A stretch of DNA of 64,000 nucleotides from Craspedostauros australis (taxonomy: Eukaryota; Bacillariophyta; Bacillariophyceae; Mastogloiales; Achnanthaceae): NCBI GenBank assembly GCA_026770025.1, contig JAMXDE010000019.1:868001-932000 (forward strand), in the 5' to 3' direction. The translations under genes were made by a program, and so were the position numbers. The notes below the pieces were generated by a model. That model made no database searches. It saw only the letters and a list, made by a program, of their open reading frames with translations, and was not told the DNA's origin. This document shows, one piece after another, positions 25,463 through 36,617 of the stretch (its first letter is position 1; each line of letters begins with the position of its first letter).

Positions 25463-25769
25463 GCGTGCGATGCATGGATGGATCGTCATCATTTGGTATG
25501 ATATGATGCCATACTTCACGCAAGCGCGGTCGACCATGGCGATCGCAGTCCATCGTCTTCTCCTCTCTCATCGAACCATACTACTACTACTACTGCTCGT
25601 ACGTGGTGTTCTCGAACATCGAACATAACATACTAGTAGTATTGTAGTATCCCTGGCATTATACCACGCATGGCTCGTACAGAATATACTCGTCGCATAC
25701 GAATACTGCTTCCCATGTGACAGCCTGCTCTGCTACGCTGTGGTGTCTGTGTGTACTCTATTGCCACTG
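25463..25769. other. Convergent intergenic region
   Basis: The space between the convergent 163-aa gene and the DNA methyltransferase gene holds only simple sequence (ACTACTACT, 25578-25593) and no gene. Confidence 0.5.
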
Positions 25770-27731
25770 CTATGATTCCTTCCCGTCTGTCTCTGCAGTC
25801 TGAACTACTGCCGCAGTCGTGGTCGTAGTCGCAGCCACTTTCTCTTCTGCTGTTGTTCTCGTCTGAGCATGAGTATCTTTCACCTTCATGACACCATTCT
25901 CATCGCACGTCTTCCAACGGTTCCGTTCCTCGAACAGCCCGTCGATCGCCTCCAAAAACTGCGGCGACAAACACGTGCTGTTCAAATTGCTCGACGGCCG
26001 ATCGATGGTGGAATCGTACGCCAACTGCACGGCGGTCCTGCGACCCAACGCTTCCCAATCGCGCTGCGCCAACCCGCAATGCTGCAACACGGCACCGGCC
26101 AACGCCGCGATCAACGGCGGACACACGGCGTTGCCGAACATGCGGTACAGCGACTTGAGATAGGCCGCGTCGCCCTGATGCTGCCGCGGTTTGGCCGGGA
26201 TCCGATACCAATTCGGAAATCCCATGATCCGTGCGCACTCGCGCGGTGAGAAGCGCCGTGGATGATGCGGATACGGCGACGGCACGAGCTGCGTCTCGCC
26301 ACGTCCCACCGACGATCCGTAGTGGCTCGTGAACGTGTCGCACGAGGTGTTGGGCCATGCCAAGCGCGCCGTGCGGAAGCGTTTGCCCGTCAGCAGCTGG
26401 TCCATGATGCTGTCGTTGACGCGCAGGATGTTGGTGAGCCAGGTGTCGTCGGGCATGTTGTACTCGATCACGTCGCAGGCCTTCAGTTGCAGGTCGGGGA
26501 TGTACGGGAATTCGAAGGCGGGTGCCATCTTGTCGCGACGCAGTCCCGCAAAGAATAACCGCTTGCGTTGTGTGGCCGTCACACCGCGTGCCCAGCAGAC
26601 CTTGTGCTTCACGGTGTATCCGCATTCCTCCATGGCTTCGATGATGACGGTGACCGTCTCCTTCATCTGCAACAATCCCGGCACATTCTCCAGAAGGAAC
26701 GCGGTCGGCTTCGACACGTTGAGGAATCGCACGATCTGCAGGTACAGGACCCCCTTGGAGTCCTCGAGGCCGGGCTGCTGGCCCAACGACGAGAAGGGCT
26801 GGCATGGAAATCCGCCCACCAGCAGATCGCACTGTTTGGGGAACTGATCATCCTTCACCTCGTAGATATCGCCATGCAAATTCTGGGGCAGCGTGTTGGG
26901 GAAGTTGATCTTGTACAGCTCGCGGCATTCCGGCAGCAGTTCGGAACAGAAGACGCAATTTCCACCCAAGGCTTCCAACGCCACGCCGAATCCACCCACG
27001 CCGGCGAAGAGCTCGGCGTACGTGAATGCTGCGTCCTTGCGCGTGGTCGTCTTGGTGTTGTGCAGGAAGGATGCAAGGTCGAAATCGGCTGGTTCCTTGT
27101 GTGCTTCCTCGCGCGCGTCAATGAGAGGTGGTTCGCGTGCACGATGCTTCGGCGCTGGTTCATACGGCTTCTCCACAATGAACACGTCCGGGGTGTCATG
27201 AATCAGCCTGTGCAGTTCGGGGACCGTTTTGGCGACCTCCAGCACGACGTCCTTGCTGGGAATTGGCAAACCCCGGTATGGCGGCGTCTGTGATTGTTTC
27301 GGCGGTTGTTTCTTCTCTCTAGTTGGTTGCTGTTGCTGTGTATCGTCAGCCGCTGGATCAACTGAGTCAACTGCATCAGCTGCATCATCTGTCTTCGTCT
27401 CAGCATCAACTGCCGTTGTCACAGTCGTACTTGTACCACCCGCGTCTGCACCCGTGTCCGGTAACAACGACGACGACGACGACAGCGCACCGTACTTGCG
27501 CAGATCGTCGACGGTCACGGAATGCGTCCTCGAACCAAACCGTCCATCGAGATGCCGGCCCAACGCGGCACAGCCGTTCTGCAGCAGCAGCTTGTACGAT
27601 GACTGCGTCATGTGACGCGGCACGACCAATACATGCTCGGTCGCGACGACATGGCGCACGCTCATCTGTTTCTGACGCTTCGGCTGCTTCTCCTCGCACG
27701 GATTCTTGCGTGCTGCAGTCGGCAGTTCCAT
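25770..27731 (-). CDS. C5 cytosine-specific DNA methyltransferase, bacterial-like type
   Basis: From ATG 27731 the product is 653 aa. The same frame is open upstream to an ATG at 27956 (728 aa), but that extra part is weakly coding and contains a dispersed repeat, so the shorter start is preferred. The catalytic core shows the motifs in canonical order: I TYAELFAGVGGFGVALEALG (about residue 235), IV GGFPCQPFSS with the nucleophilic Cys (about 305), VI LLENVPGLL (about 345), VIII QRKRLFFAG (about 387) and X YRMFGNAVCPP (about 530). It transfers methyl groups from S-adenosylmethionine to cytosine C5. The 230-residue N-terminal part has Thr/Asp/Gln-rich linkers and no BAH, PWWP or chromo domain that I can see. 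The architecture resembles the bacterial-like DNMT known in diatoms rather than DNMT1/3/5. It ends in TAG. Confidence 0.88.
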   Translation of the reverse strand: MELPTAARKNPCEEKQPKRQKQMSVRHVVATEHVLVVPRHMTQSSYKLLLQNGCAALGRHLDGRFGSRTHSVTVDDLRKYGALSSSSSLLPDTGADAGGTSTTVTTAVDAETKTDDAADAVDSVDPAADDTQQQQPTREKKQPPKQSQTPPYRGLPIPSKDVVLEVAKTVPELHRLIHDTPDVFIVEKPYEPAPKHRAREPPLIDAREEAHKEPADFDLASFLHNTKTTTRKDAAFTYAELFAGVGGFGVALEALGGNCVFCSELLPECRELYKINFPNTLPQNLHGDIYEVKDDQFPKQCDLLVGGFPCQPFSSLGQQPGLEDSKGVLYLQIVRFLNVSKPTAFLLENVPGLLQMKETVTVIIEAMEECGYTVKHKVCWARGVTATQRKRLFFAGLRRDKMAPAFEFPYIPDLQLKACDVIEYNMPDDTWLTNILRVNDSIMDQLLTGKRFRTARLAWPNTSCDTFTSHYGSSVGRGETQLVPSPYPHHPRRFSPRECARIMGFPNWYRIPAKPRQHQGDAAYLKSLYRMFGNAVCPPLIAALAGAVLQHCGLAQRDWEALGRRTAVQLAYDSTIDRPSSNLNSTCLSPQFLEAIDGLFEERNRWKTCDENGVMKVKDTHAQTRTTAEEKVAATTTTTAAVVQTAETDGKES

Positions 27732-27836
27732 AGTTGCTGCGGAATCTCGGATCTTGATGCTGCTTTTGGCAGCAAACGATGTGCAGATGCGATCCAAGAG
27801 AGGAGAGGATGTGATGGGTGGAGGTCGATCAAGAAG

Positions 27837-27888
27837 GTACGAGGTCCAGATCGCAGTTGATGCACTCACGATAACACTAGTTGTGGAG
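27837..27888 (-). repeat. Dispersed 52-bp repeat, copy 1
   Basis: In minus orientation it matches 36618-36669 with a single mismatch. It lies about 105 bp upstream of the methyltransferase start codon, so it may be part of the promoter or leader. Confidence 0.75.
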
Positions 27889-27956
27889 TGTTTTTTGAGT
27901 TTTACTCGTGATGAGTCGTGATAAAGTAGACTAAAATAGAGCACACCCAAAACCAT

Positions 27957-29421
27957 CCAAACAACTGCTTATGATGCTATATCTCAACACCATATCGTTT
28001 AAAATTAAAAATAGACAGTGCATTCGGACGATTGGCTATAAGTGATTCTGAATATCCAAGTTAAATGTGTATGAACTTTATTTTTAATGTCGTTTTGGCT
28101 TGCTGTCAGTCAGGTGGTGGGTGCGAAAAATTCGGGGTGCCACCATGCTGCCCTACCTTCAGCACCCATGATCATCATTATCATCCCTGGCATTTTCACA
28201 ATCCGCGCACCACATTGGCTCCGCACACCCCCCATCTATCCACTCCATGAAGGACAGAAAAATCTGGGCGCATTGGATATCCCAAAGGCTCCCTGCACTG
28301 AAACGCAGAATTTTCGAACACCCGATTCCGACGCGGATGCCATTCGTATTTGGATCCATATCTCGTCGATACGATCCTTGCAGCTCCCCCACATGCTCCC
28401 CATGCGTTTCCACATTCTCTGGCGACACACTGATGTGTTCAGAATGGGTGGGGCGTTCATACCTCCAAAGGTACACCTCCATGTGATGATGTCATCATGC
28501 TGTTTTTCCGACACCCCAAAAAATCCCTTTTGTGTGCATCCCAGGCTGCAGCCTCTTCCAGACCTTTGTTTTTTCTGGCGCTTCATGAACCGATCCCTGA
28601 GTTAATTTTGAACACATCTTGAATGGGTACCTTGGCGATTTGGGTGACTTGTGAGTGGCACCCATCACCAGCGAAGTCACGTGATGTGTCCGCCGCCACC
28701 CACCAAAAAACTCTTGCCCTCCACTTGTTTCTTGCGGAGGGAACCTTCCAGGCCACCCCCGACCCTCAAACTTCGTGTTCATCTTCATCGTATCCTCTTT
28801 GATGCGTCTTGCCCATCAATAGTCGTTGGAATGGCCTGTGCATTCCAGGCAGAGACCATATCCAACAAGCGGATTTTCCTCCGAATCGTGTCATGTGCGC
28901 GTGGGCCTGCCACGGTCCCAAATCAACCACGATGGCATCCCCCTCTCGCTCATCTACCAAGCTTTCCATGGCGGTTCCGCCTATGCGCTCATATCTTGCA
29001 CTGGACCGCTGGTTGTCGCAGTGCCGATGATGCCGTTCGACGGCGCTTGAGGAGTTTTGTTGTGTTTCTCCATTGTCGTGTTGTTGTGTTGTGTTTGGTG
29101 TTCTCAACCAGTTTTTGCTGTTGGGGGGCATGGAGATTAATCACAATTCTACCGAATGTGCCAACCAATGAGAACACTTTTCGAGTCCCGAATTGCGCCT
29201 CCATTCCACAACAACAAAACTGACCTCACAAAATGGACAACGGAAACATTGCGCATCTGGGACGACCTGCTGTTGATTCTCTGCTGCTTGTAGCCATTGA
29301 TTGTACAACAATGTACAATGACTGTGACTCTCCACATGGGAGAGCGGACGACACAATGCACCTTGTGACCATCCAATGTTGCCCATGCCCCCTGTGATGC
29401 GCCGCGCCATGCTGTGCTTCG
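27957..29421. other. Region between the methyltransferase and the transposase gene
   Basis: No intact gene. The first 130 bp are AT-rich, as expected for a promoter of the divergent methyltransferase. The rest (28.1-29.4 kb) is presumably the 5' untranslated part of the transposon; I could not find a convincing terminal inverted repeat. Confidence 0.35.
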
Positions 29422-31950
29422 ATGGCTGGTGATGCGATGCGCTGTCTCGCTGTCCTCGTGTGCCTGGTGTGTGTCGCGACGCGTCTTTCAACTCAACTGC
29501 AGCCTCCATCAACACAATACACATCATCCTCCATTCACTGCAGTCTGCACCTTGCAAGCATGTTGCGCGCTGGTGATTGTGTGAAGGTGGCACCTCACAC
29601 GGACTCGAATGACAAGATCCGTGACCTGGGCGTATGTCATGTTGAGTTTGCAATGAAGCAGACCACGGATGGCGCTACAATCAAACGTGATGGGCCTCTT
29701 GCACCAGGAGAGGTGGCAATGGTCATGGTGACCCCAGTGATGGGGCAGAGCCGAATGTATGTTGTTCGTGAGGATCTGTGCGCACCACACAGCCTAGCTA
29801 CCTTCGCGCGGACTCGCACTGCTGGTGGCCTTGCTAAGCCTTCCCTCCTTTCTCCCCAGCATCACTCCGTCGCTGCCACGCGTGCCAACAACAAGGCTAA
29901 GCCCCCCACACCATCCCCAACTACCACGGAATCGCAAGAAGCCAAAATCGCAGATTTTCTCGAGGTCTCGCGGTGTCAGAAAGCAACAGCAATCGCCCAG
30001 CTCACGAAGCAGATGAAGAAAGGCGCAAAAACAAAAGGATGGTTGCGAAAGGATGGAGGGCGTAGTGTTGCTAAGCCTGGTAATCCTAGCAAACGCCTTG
30101 ACAAAGAAGACAATCGGAACTACACTGTTCTCTATTTCAATTTGGGGGGGATTCCAGCACATGCAAAGTTGATCGCCCATGCATGGGGTATCAACCGCAC
30201 CACAGTAGGGCGCAACATTGTGAAATTCCAAACGGAGACGCTCGAATGCAAGAAGCGAAGCGACACAGGCAGCAGCATCTTCACCTGCCCCACCAAACAA
30301 CAACAGTACTTCACGCAGCGTACAGCCTTTGCGAAACAACTACGTCTTCAACATCCAGACCAACAGTTCAAGAGCGACGAAATCGCTTCTGCCTATGCCT
30401 CTGCTTCACCTCAAGAGCTGGCATCCGCAAAAGCACTGGCTGATTTGTGGTTGGAGCGTGGTCCCTTCCTGCAATTTGAGCTCCAGGATGTGTTGCGACA
30501 GTGCAATGGCGCAATCTCGTGGGACGGAATTGCATGGAAACTGGCAGGCAGCGGAAACCCGCAAATCGTTGGTCCAAAGTGTATTTGCAACTTTGTCATG
30601 GGATTGGAAGGCAGCGAGTACCGTTCTACAAGAATACTCCCTATGATCAATGGCACCACTACAGAAAAGCGCAACATCTGGGCCAAGGACTTCTGTGTGT
30701 TCTGGGAATCAGCGAAGCTGTTCGAGAATACGCAAGTTGTCCTTGTCCACATGGACGAAAAGTGGTCCTACTCTATTGTCGCTCGCAGGCATCTCAAACA
30801 TGTGCCCCAGATGGGAGTTAAGCCTGTTGACCATGCTGTGCATCACAAGTGCCACATTGACAAGACCATGGCAATTGCAACAACAGCATTTGCCCCAACA
30901 GATAACTGCTTTGAGCGAGGAGGAAAGGCGTATCAGGTGAACTTCGAGCGTGTTGGGCGCAATGCTCCAGCGCAAAAGACTACGTACAAGCAAACTTGGG
31001 TCTCGCCAATGGAGTACAAGCACCTTCTTGATCCCATGAAAATCTCTCGTGTGAAGGGTAAACTGTACTTCCAAGCGCTGGAGATCACAGGCAGCAAGGA
31101 ATCAGTTGGTGCACCTGATAAGCCCAAGCCGAAGTATAGCCTCAAGAAATTCTTCCGCGAAAAAGAAATCCCCGCACTGGATTCGCTCGCCAGCAAAATC
31201 AAGGACGAAACGGGCAAGAACGTGGTGATTCGGTACCAGATGGATGGCGCGGGGCCACACAGAGACACGGAACTACTTAGATTCATCAACGAGGAGTTGG
31301 ACAGTCGCGGATGGCACTTACGACTGCAACCACCAAATTCTCCCATCACGAATGTGAAAGACGATGCGATATTCCCAGCGATGTTGAAACACGTGTCAAC
31401 ATATCAAGGTGAACACCACGGAAGCCGATTGCTTACCACTGAGGCATTGTGGAAGGTCTGTGGAACCTGTTGGAAACAATTTGGGCTGGACAAGGTGGCG
31501 CGTGCGTATGTTCGCCACCATCAGATCGCCTACGCAATTTGTGCTGCGAAAGGAGGTGACGAATTTGTGACGGAGAACAAGGGACTGCACATGAATGTGC
31601 GGAAACAAACGTCCACTGAATTCGACAAGGAGGGCAACGAGATTGGCGTTGCCGTGTCTCACATGGACTTCGCGTTGGAAAAGGATGACGCATCCAACAC
31701 GACCACCAAGAAGCCAGCTGCAACAGGCAACAAAGGCAAATCAGCTGGCTTCAAATACGCCAAGCCCGACATCAAAGGTATGTACGATGATGCGCTCAAG
31801 GTGATGGCTATCAGTGGACTGCAGTGCCTGAAAACGAACCTGCCAACAACTAGCAGCCTCATTCTGTTGCTGGAGAAGCAAATCATTGAGACCATCAAAT
31901 GTAACAAGGAGACTGAACAACAGAATAAAGGCAAGAAGAGAAAGAAGTAA
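29422..31950 (+). CDS. Mariner-type (plant MLE-like) DDD transposase, 842 aa
   Basis: The C-terminal half has the catalytic blocks of plant-type mariner transposases: VLVHMDEKWSYS (first Asp), IRYQMDGAGPHRD (second Asp) and QPPNSPITNVKDDAIF (third Asp, 38-39 residues after the second; plant elements are DD39D). Upstream, NRNYTVLYFNLGG and AHAWGINRTTVGRNI fit a helix-turn-helix DNA-binding region. Residues 1-200 form an element-specific extension with basic linkers. The protein is longer than usual for the family (300-500 aa). All three acidic residues are present, so the enzyme could be active, but a TAA at 31948-31950 is followed by 52 more open codons in the same frame. That suggests a late nonsense mutation. 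An internal start at the Met at 29561 is also possible. Confidence 0.8.
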   Translation: MAGDAMRCLAVLVCLVCVATRLSTQLQPPSTQYTSSSIHCSLHLASMLRAGDCVKVAPHTDSNDKIRDLGVCHVEFAMKQTTDGATIKRDGPLAPGEVAMVMVTPVMGQSRMYVVREDLCAPHSLATFARTRTAGGLAKPSLLSPQHHSVAATRANNKAKPPTPSPTTTESQEAKIADFLEVSRCQKATAIAQLTKQMKKGAKTKGWLRKDGGRSVAKPGNPSKRLDKEDNRNYTVLYFNLGGIPAHAKLIAHAWGINRTTVGRNIVKFQTETLECKKRSDTGSSIFTCPTKQQQYFTQRTAFAKQLRLQHPDQQFKSDEIASAYASASPQELASAKALADLWLERGPFLQFELQDVLRQCNGAISWDGIAWKLAGSGNPQIVGPKCICNFVMGLEGSEYRSTRILPMINGTTTEKRNIWAKDFCVFWESAKLFENTQVVLVHMDEKWSYSIVARRHLKHVPQMGVKPVDHAVHHKCHIDKTMAIATTAFAPTDNCFERGGKAYQVNFERVGRNAPAQKTTYKQTWVSPMEYKHLLDPMKISRVKGKLYFQALEITGSKESVGAPDKPKPKYSLKKFFREKEIPALDSLASKIKDETGKNVVIRYQMDGAGPHRDTELLRFINEELDSRGWHLRLQPPNSPITNVKDDAIFPAMLKHVSTYQGEHHGSRLLTTEALWKVCGTCWKQFGLDKVARAYVRHHQIAYAICAAKGGDEFVTENKGLHMNVRKQTSTEFDKEGNEIGVAVSHMDFALEKDDASNTTTKKPAATGNKGKSAGFKYAKPDIKGMYDDALKVMAISGLQCLKTNLPTTSSLILLLEKQIIETIKCNKETEQQNKGKKRKK

Positions 31951-32109
31951 CCCAGCAAGAGCAAAGCCGAGGTCATTGAGCCTTGCAACAACAACAACAG
32001 CAACACCAAGGCAGCACCCACCATGAACGCATTCGAAGTGGCCATGTTCGCTGGCAAGGACGAGCATCACAGCAAAGCAGAGCAGGATACCAACACAGCA
32101 GAGATGTAA
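29422..32109 (+). mobile_element. Core of a mariner-like DNA transposon, ends not resolved
   Basis: Spans the transposase frame plus the in-frame continuation after its stop (to TAA 32107-32109). Terminal inverted repeats and TA target duplications were sought by eye in 28.0-29.4 and 32.1-32.7 kb and not found with confidence. Confidence 0.5.
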
Positions 32110-32768
32110 CTGCAAATCATAGTAGTAGTGATTATATGTGTGAGGTACACCTGTGATTTGAATGGTTGTGTGCGCATCGTCTGCTTGATGGCATGGAGGA
32201 TTGTGATGTGTGGCATGGTGTGTGATGTTTGTTTTGTGTTTTGTGATGAGTGATGTGATTTTGTGACGAGGGACCGTTATTTTTGTGTTGTGAATGGTGT
32301 GCGTTGTGGAGCCATCATGTTGTGTTGTGCCGCTCTGGTCGGAAAAATTCCAGCCGAACCACACACAAAATACGCTACAAGGCCCCAATTGCGTCGATCG
32401 GAGTGCCAGCACAATCGATGTGTGTTGCACAAACCAATCGAATGGCAAAGGCTCCTCTTTGTTGGTACCGCACTTGTACATCTGTACCACATCGTACCAT
32501 GCTAGTACTCCACTTCCTTTTCATCACACATGTGCAACCCTCGCGATCTTTGCTGCCGTCAAGTCCACGCGTCTGTACTTGTCACTGGAGCACCAACGAT
32601 GCATCCTCTGATCATTCATCTCTGCTCGTGCCCTGCCGACGGCACTGCCACTAGCACAATCGTCATGTATTGTTGGAGCAGCGTAGAATAGAGCAGAGCG
32701 CAACAAATACACTCCATACAATGCTCGTATGCTATACTATGCTATGTTGTGATGTGCTAGTGCAGCTC
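32110..32768. other. Region downstream of the transposase
   Basis: TGTGATG-rich sequence at 32150-32290, then unassigned DNA. No supported gene. It probably contains the right end of the mariner-like element. Confidence 0.35.
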
Positions 32769-35700
32769 CTATAATATGTTACGTACTCGTACACTAAGAG
32801 CACAGTCCACTACTCCATGTACTGCTTTGGGCTTGCTAGATGGAGCAGATTGGACTTCCTCTCTTCGGGGTGCGTCGCCATTGGACGCCTCTTCGTTGAT
32901 TGTCGCGTCCTCCTTGCCATCATGTTCACATTCGTTCCGCTTGGCCTCCTGTCCTGTTTGTGTTGATTGGATGCTTTGCTCCGTCGCTGCAGAAGGGTCC
33001 ATCTCTTCGCTGCCATCGTGTGTTGACGAAGACTCCATTACCTGACTGGGATCATCTTGTGCTGAACATGATCGAGTCTTTGCGCTGGTCTCGTCTTGCG
33101 GAGTGGGCACCGCAGATGCAGATGCTGTCTCCGAAATGATGGTTGTTTGTGAAGACTTCTTGGTGCTGGCATCGGCTTCTTTCGTTTGTGCGTTGTCTCT
33201 TGCACGTCCCATGGTGCTGAGAACCCCAATGGTGGCCAACGATGCAACAGCTGGGGCCAACAGCTGGGGCCAACAGCTGTGATGAGGCGATGCCCACCTT
33301 CTGCTGACCTTTGCTCTCCTCAGACACCACTGCACCTTGTTTTGCCTGTGAGCTTGTGGCTGCGGCCGTCGCAGATTGGGCCGGGTTGTCCACGATTTCA
33401 TAGGGATCCATCTCATGGCACACAATGACATCGCCGCTCTCACCGTCGTACACTTCGAAGCTCGTGCTGTCGTAGTTCACAAGGTCGATGACTGGTGCTG
33501 CACCAGCTGGGTTGGTGGTAGACTTGTCGGTGCCAATGCTGTGTGCTGAATCGCGTGATGCAAGGGCGTCGTCTCCGCCACCAGTCCATGGATCCTCGTA
33601 CGAATGCTTCTCCTCCATGGAGTCGCTGATAACGATGACGCCATCGGAATGACTCTGCGATGGTCGATTCTGCTGGTGATCATCGTTACCCTCGTTGTCA
33701 CCAGAGCAGTGGTCGTCTTCGTCGTCGAGCACAATGATCTCTTCGACATTTTGTGAGCGGGAGGCGCTCTCTGCTGGGGGTTGTTGCTCGATGGAATAAT
33801 TCCCAGGTGACGCACCACCATGGCTTCCGTGGTCGGTGGCATCAATTGGATCATGTTCAGCCGGAGCACCACCAACATCAGCATTGTCGCAATCCTTTTC
33901 TGCATTCATCAACAACTTGGTCATGGTCGCTGTGCCAACCCCAAGGACAACTGCTGCACCTGCAGCTACTCCAGTCGGGGCGTTCTTGGTGACATCGTCC
34001 GATAACGACTTCTCTGAGCTGACCAACTTGTGGGATGAGTTACGCTCGATGTGACCAGTCGAAACAGTTGCTGATGCTTCTTGAGCGGCATCGGCAACAT
34101 CGTTTGTTGAGGCCACAGACGCGTTGTCGGTGCAGCTGCTATCGACAGGATTCGAGTTGGCGCTTGCGCTCGTCACCATGCTGACTGCAGGGCTGCCGTC
34201 AGCTGCAACTTTGGCTGTGGTAGTGGTAGTGGTTTTGGCTGCAGATGCCACAGATGCCGCCATAGCGACTGCTGCGGCCACGCCAATAGCTGCGGTGATT
34301 TTCAATGCGTTGGCGTCGTCGTCCTTGTTGCTGTTGTCATCTTTCCCGAAGCCGCGATCGCTCTGTGTTGTGGATGGGCTCGATTGGTCTTGGTGCCCGA
34401 CCAGCGCCCCAACCTTTTCCGAGTCAGAGTCCAACAGGCTGATCAAGACGGATTCATTGAACGACGAAGGGCGTTCGTTGTCCGCAGAGCTGTAAGACAA
34501 CTTCCTGGTGGAAGCTGCACCAGATCTCACCGACCGTTCATTCTCGGAGAGGTGAATTCGGAGGCTGTGGATTGACCGCTGTTTGTTCCTCGCACAGATA
34601 TGAGAACTTCCATGCCCTGGACGACTGGGATGTCATTGGATGAACGTGCGGTTTCCACGAGGTGGCCAACTATCACTGGGTTGGCTGCACCGGCGATCAG
34701 GTCTTGCTTTTCAGATCCCGGTTAACACGCGTCCTTGCTGGCAGATTCGTCCTTGTTGCTGGTTTCGTATGAACTACCAGCAGCCAGTTTGGCTGCAGCA
34801 AGGTCCATGATGTCTTCGAGAGGAGCCAGAGGAGGGCTGTTGGTCTCTGTGAGAGGTTTGATGCCTCCTCTCTGCATCTGCGAGTGAATCATTGCTGCAA
34901 TCTTCGCCTCGTAGTCGGATGATGTTGAAGAAGAGAGGTCGACGGCACGGACCTCGCCATTCTTGACACCTTCGGAACGATTCGTGTAGACATCGCTGGA
35001 TGCCAGGCTGTATGTTTCACTTGCGCTGCTCTCTGCCGACGGACGCGACTGCTTGCTGCCACTGGCGTTCTGCGCTATTTCCGCTGCTGTTCCACCGACG
35101 GATGATGATCTATCGCATGTGTTGGAAGATGATGCAGCTGCTGCTGCCACGGCCGCTGGAGCGCCAACTGCGGCTGCTCCGACCACGATCCCCAGAAATG
35201 AAATTTCCGTCGCTGGTGCTGCCATTGGCACGGTTGGAGCGTGACTCTCCGTTCGAGTACGTCGAATCGTCGTAGTATACCGATCCGCTTGACAACGTGT
35301 CGTTGCACCATGTAGGCCTGTGTGACGAGCTGGCTCCTGTGATCACGCTTGGTCGGCGGTGTTCGTGGAATTGTTGCGTGCTGGACGAGTCTGATTCGTT
35401 GAAGCGGACCGACTTTTGCGATCCTTCATCTATGACCGAAACGGCCCGCACTTCGATGTTGTCGGTCTGTTCTCCACTGTCGGTAGCTTGCGTCATGGTC
35501 ACAGCTGGGGGTTCGGCATTTCGTGCCAATTTCTCGGCCTGCTGTTGGTCGTTCGACTGCTGGTCGGCCTCGGACCCAGAAGACAAGGATGCAGAACGTG
35601 CTGCTTGCGCCGATTGCAGGTGGTTTGGAGCAAGCACACGGTTTGCAACGTATGCTCCCGCTAGAAGCTCGATGCCTGTTGCAGAGGCTGTTGGCGACGC

Positions 35701-36393
35701 GATTCGGACCTGCATCATGCTGTTGTCGCGTCGCTGGTTGGAGACGCGATCTGTGACGTCCATGGATGTGGTCTGACCATCATGATTGTTGTGAATGCTT
35801 GAGATGGTGTTCTTTTCGACGCCGGCACTCGCATTCTTGCTTTGTCCAATGCTGGATGGTGGTTCTTTGCCAAGCGAATTGTTGTAGAACGTTGGCATCG
35901 ACCGACTGGCAGCAATTGCACCAAAAGCCGCCACCGCCTGCTTACCACGCATCTTTCTGACCGAAGTGGGTGCAGGGATGACAGATACCGAGCCTTCCGC
36001 CTCTTTCCTGGACAGTGCCACAATGGCAGGGTTGTTTCGGTTTTGGTTCTCTTCGGCTCGGACGGAGCTCGACGCCACCGAGCATGCGCTGGCTGTGCCG
36101 TGTTGAGTGGAGGGTGTGGACTTGACTGAAGTGGCTCCGCTGCCTGCCGTCGTGGCATTGCGTTGGTCGACGGAGGTTGCGGTTGGCGTTGCTGCTTTGA
36201 GCACAGTGGGGGTGTTGTTCAATTGAGCGTCCGTAGTTTCCCCACCCTTCTCTGACTTGGATGCATCATTGCCAGCAGCCTTTCTTCCAAACATCGTCCC
36301 TACAAATCCCAACGTCGCGGACACAAGGCCCAGTTTGGCCCCTTGCTTGCGCTGCTGCTGCTGCTGCTGCTGCTGCGATGGCAAAGATGACAC
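32769..36393 (-). pseudogene. Broken gene for a long Ser/Ala-rich protein with repeated hydrophobic Ala/Gly segments
   Basis: Four minus-strand frames join into one protein of about 1200 codons. They are 36393-35110, then 35231-34722 continuing to about 34545, then 34530-33052, then 33443-32769. Damage seen: no in-frame ATG at the 5' end (the frame opens at GTG and is closed by an upstream stop), a frame change near 35235, an in-frame TAA at 34722-34724, a frame change near 34550, and a frame change caused by a 13-bp tandem duplication at 33245-33279. Both sides of each break have the same Ser/Asp/Ala composition. Seven short hydrophobic segments (SATLGFVGTMFG, AVAAFGAIAAS, GIELLAGAYVANRVL, GIVVGAAAVGAPAAV, AAIGVAAAVAMAASVA, GVAAGAAVVLGVG, LAPAVASLATIGVL) are spaced roughly 100-300 residues apart. 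Introns could explain one break but not the duplication. Family unknown. Confidence 0.65.
33245..33279. repeat. 13-bp tandem duplication causing a frameshift
   Basis: The unit CAACAGCTGGGGC occurs twice, followed by a partial third copy. Reading the minus strand with one unit fewer joins SSQLLAPAV directly to ASLATIGVLSTMG in the following frame, so the duplication is the likely lesion. Confidence 0.8.
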
Positions 36394-36617
36394 TGTAGCA
36401 TCGTGTGTGCTCGTTGCATCGCACAGTCATCATCTTGTCTCGCGGAGGAAGAGTAGCACGATGTCTCTTCCTCTGTTGTGACTCGTTTTGCATGACGTGG
36501 AATCCGTTCCCTGTGACGTAGAAGACGGATCAGCGAGAGCAAACACGAAATAGCTCTAAATATCCAATCGCCGTTTCTCCCAAAAGCAAGCAAGCCAGTG
36601 GCAACGAGGGGCCAAAA

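Noticed and set aside
26568..27293. 241-codon plus-strand frame opposite the methyltransferase
   Set aside because: Antisense shadow of the conserved catalytic region; no motif of its own.
28087..28690. GGTGGGTG...CACCCACC similarity considered as transposon ends before the transposase
   Set aside because: The match is only about 8-10 bp and both members lie on the same side of the gene, so they cannot be the element's two ends.
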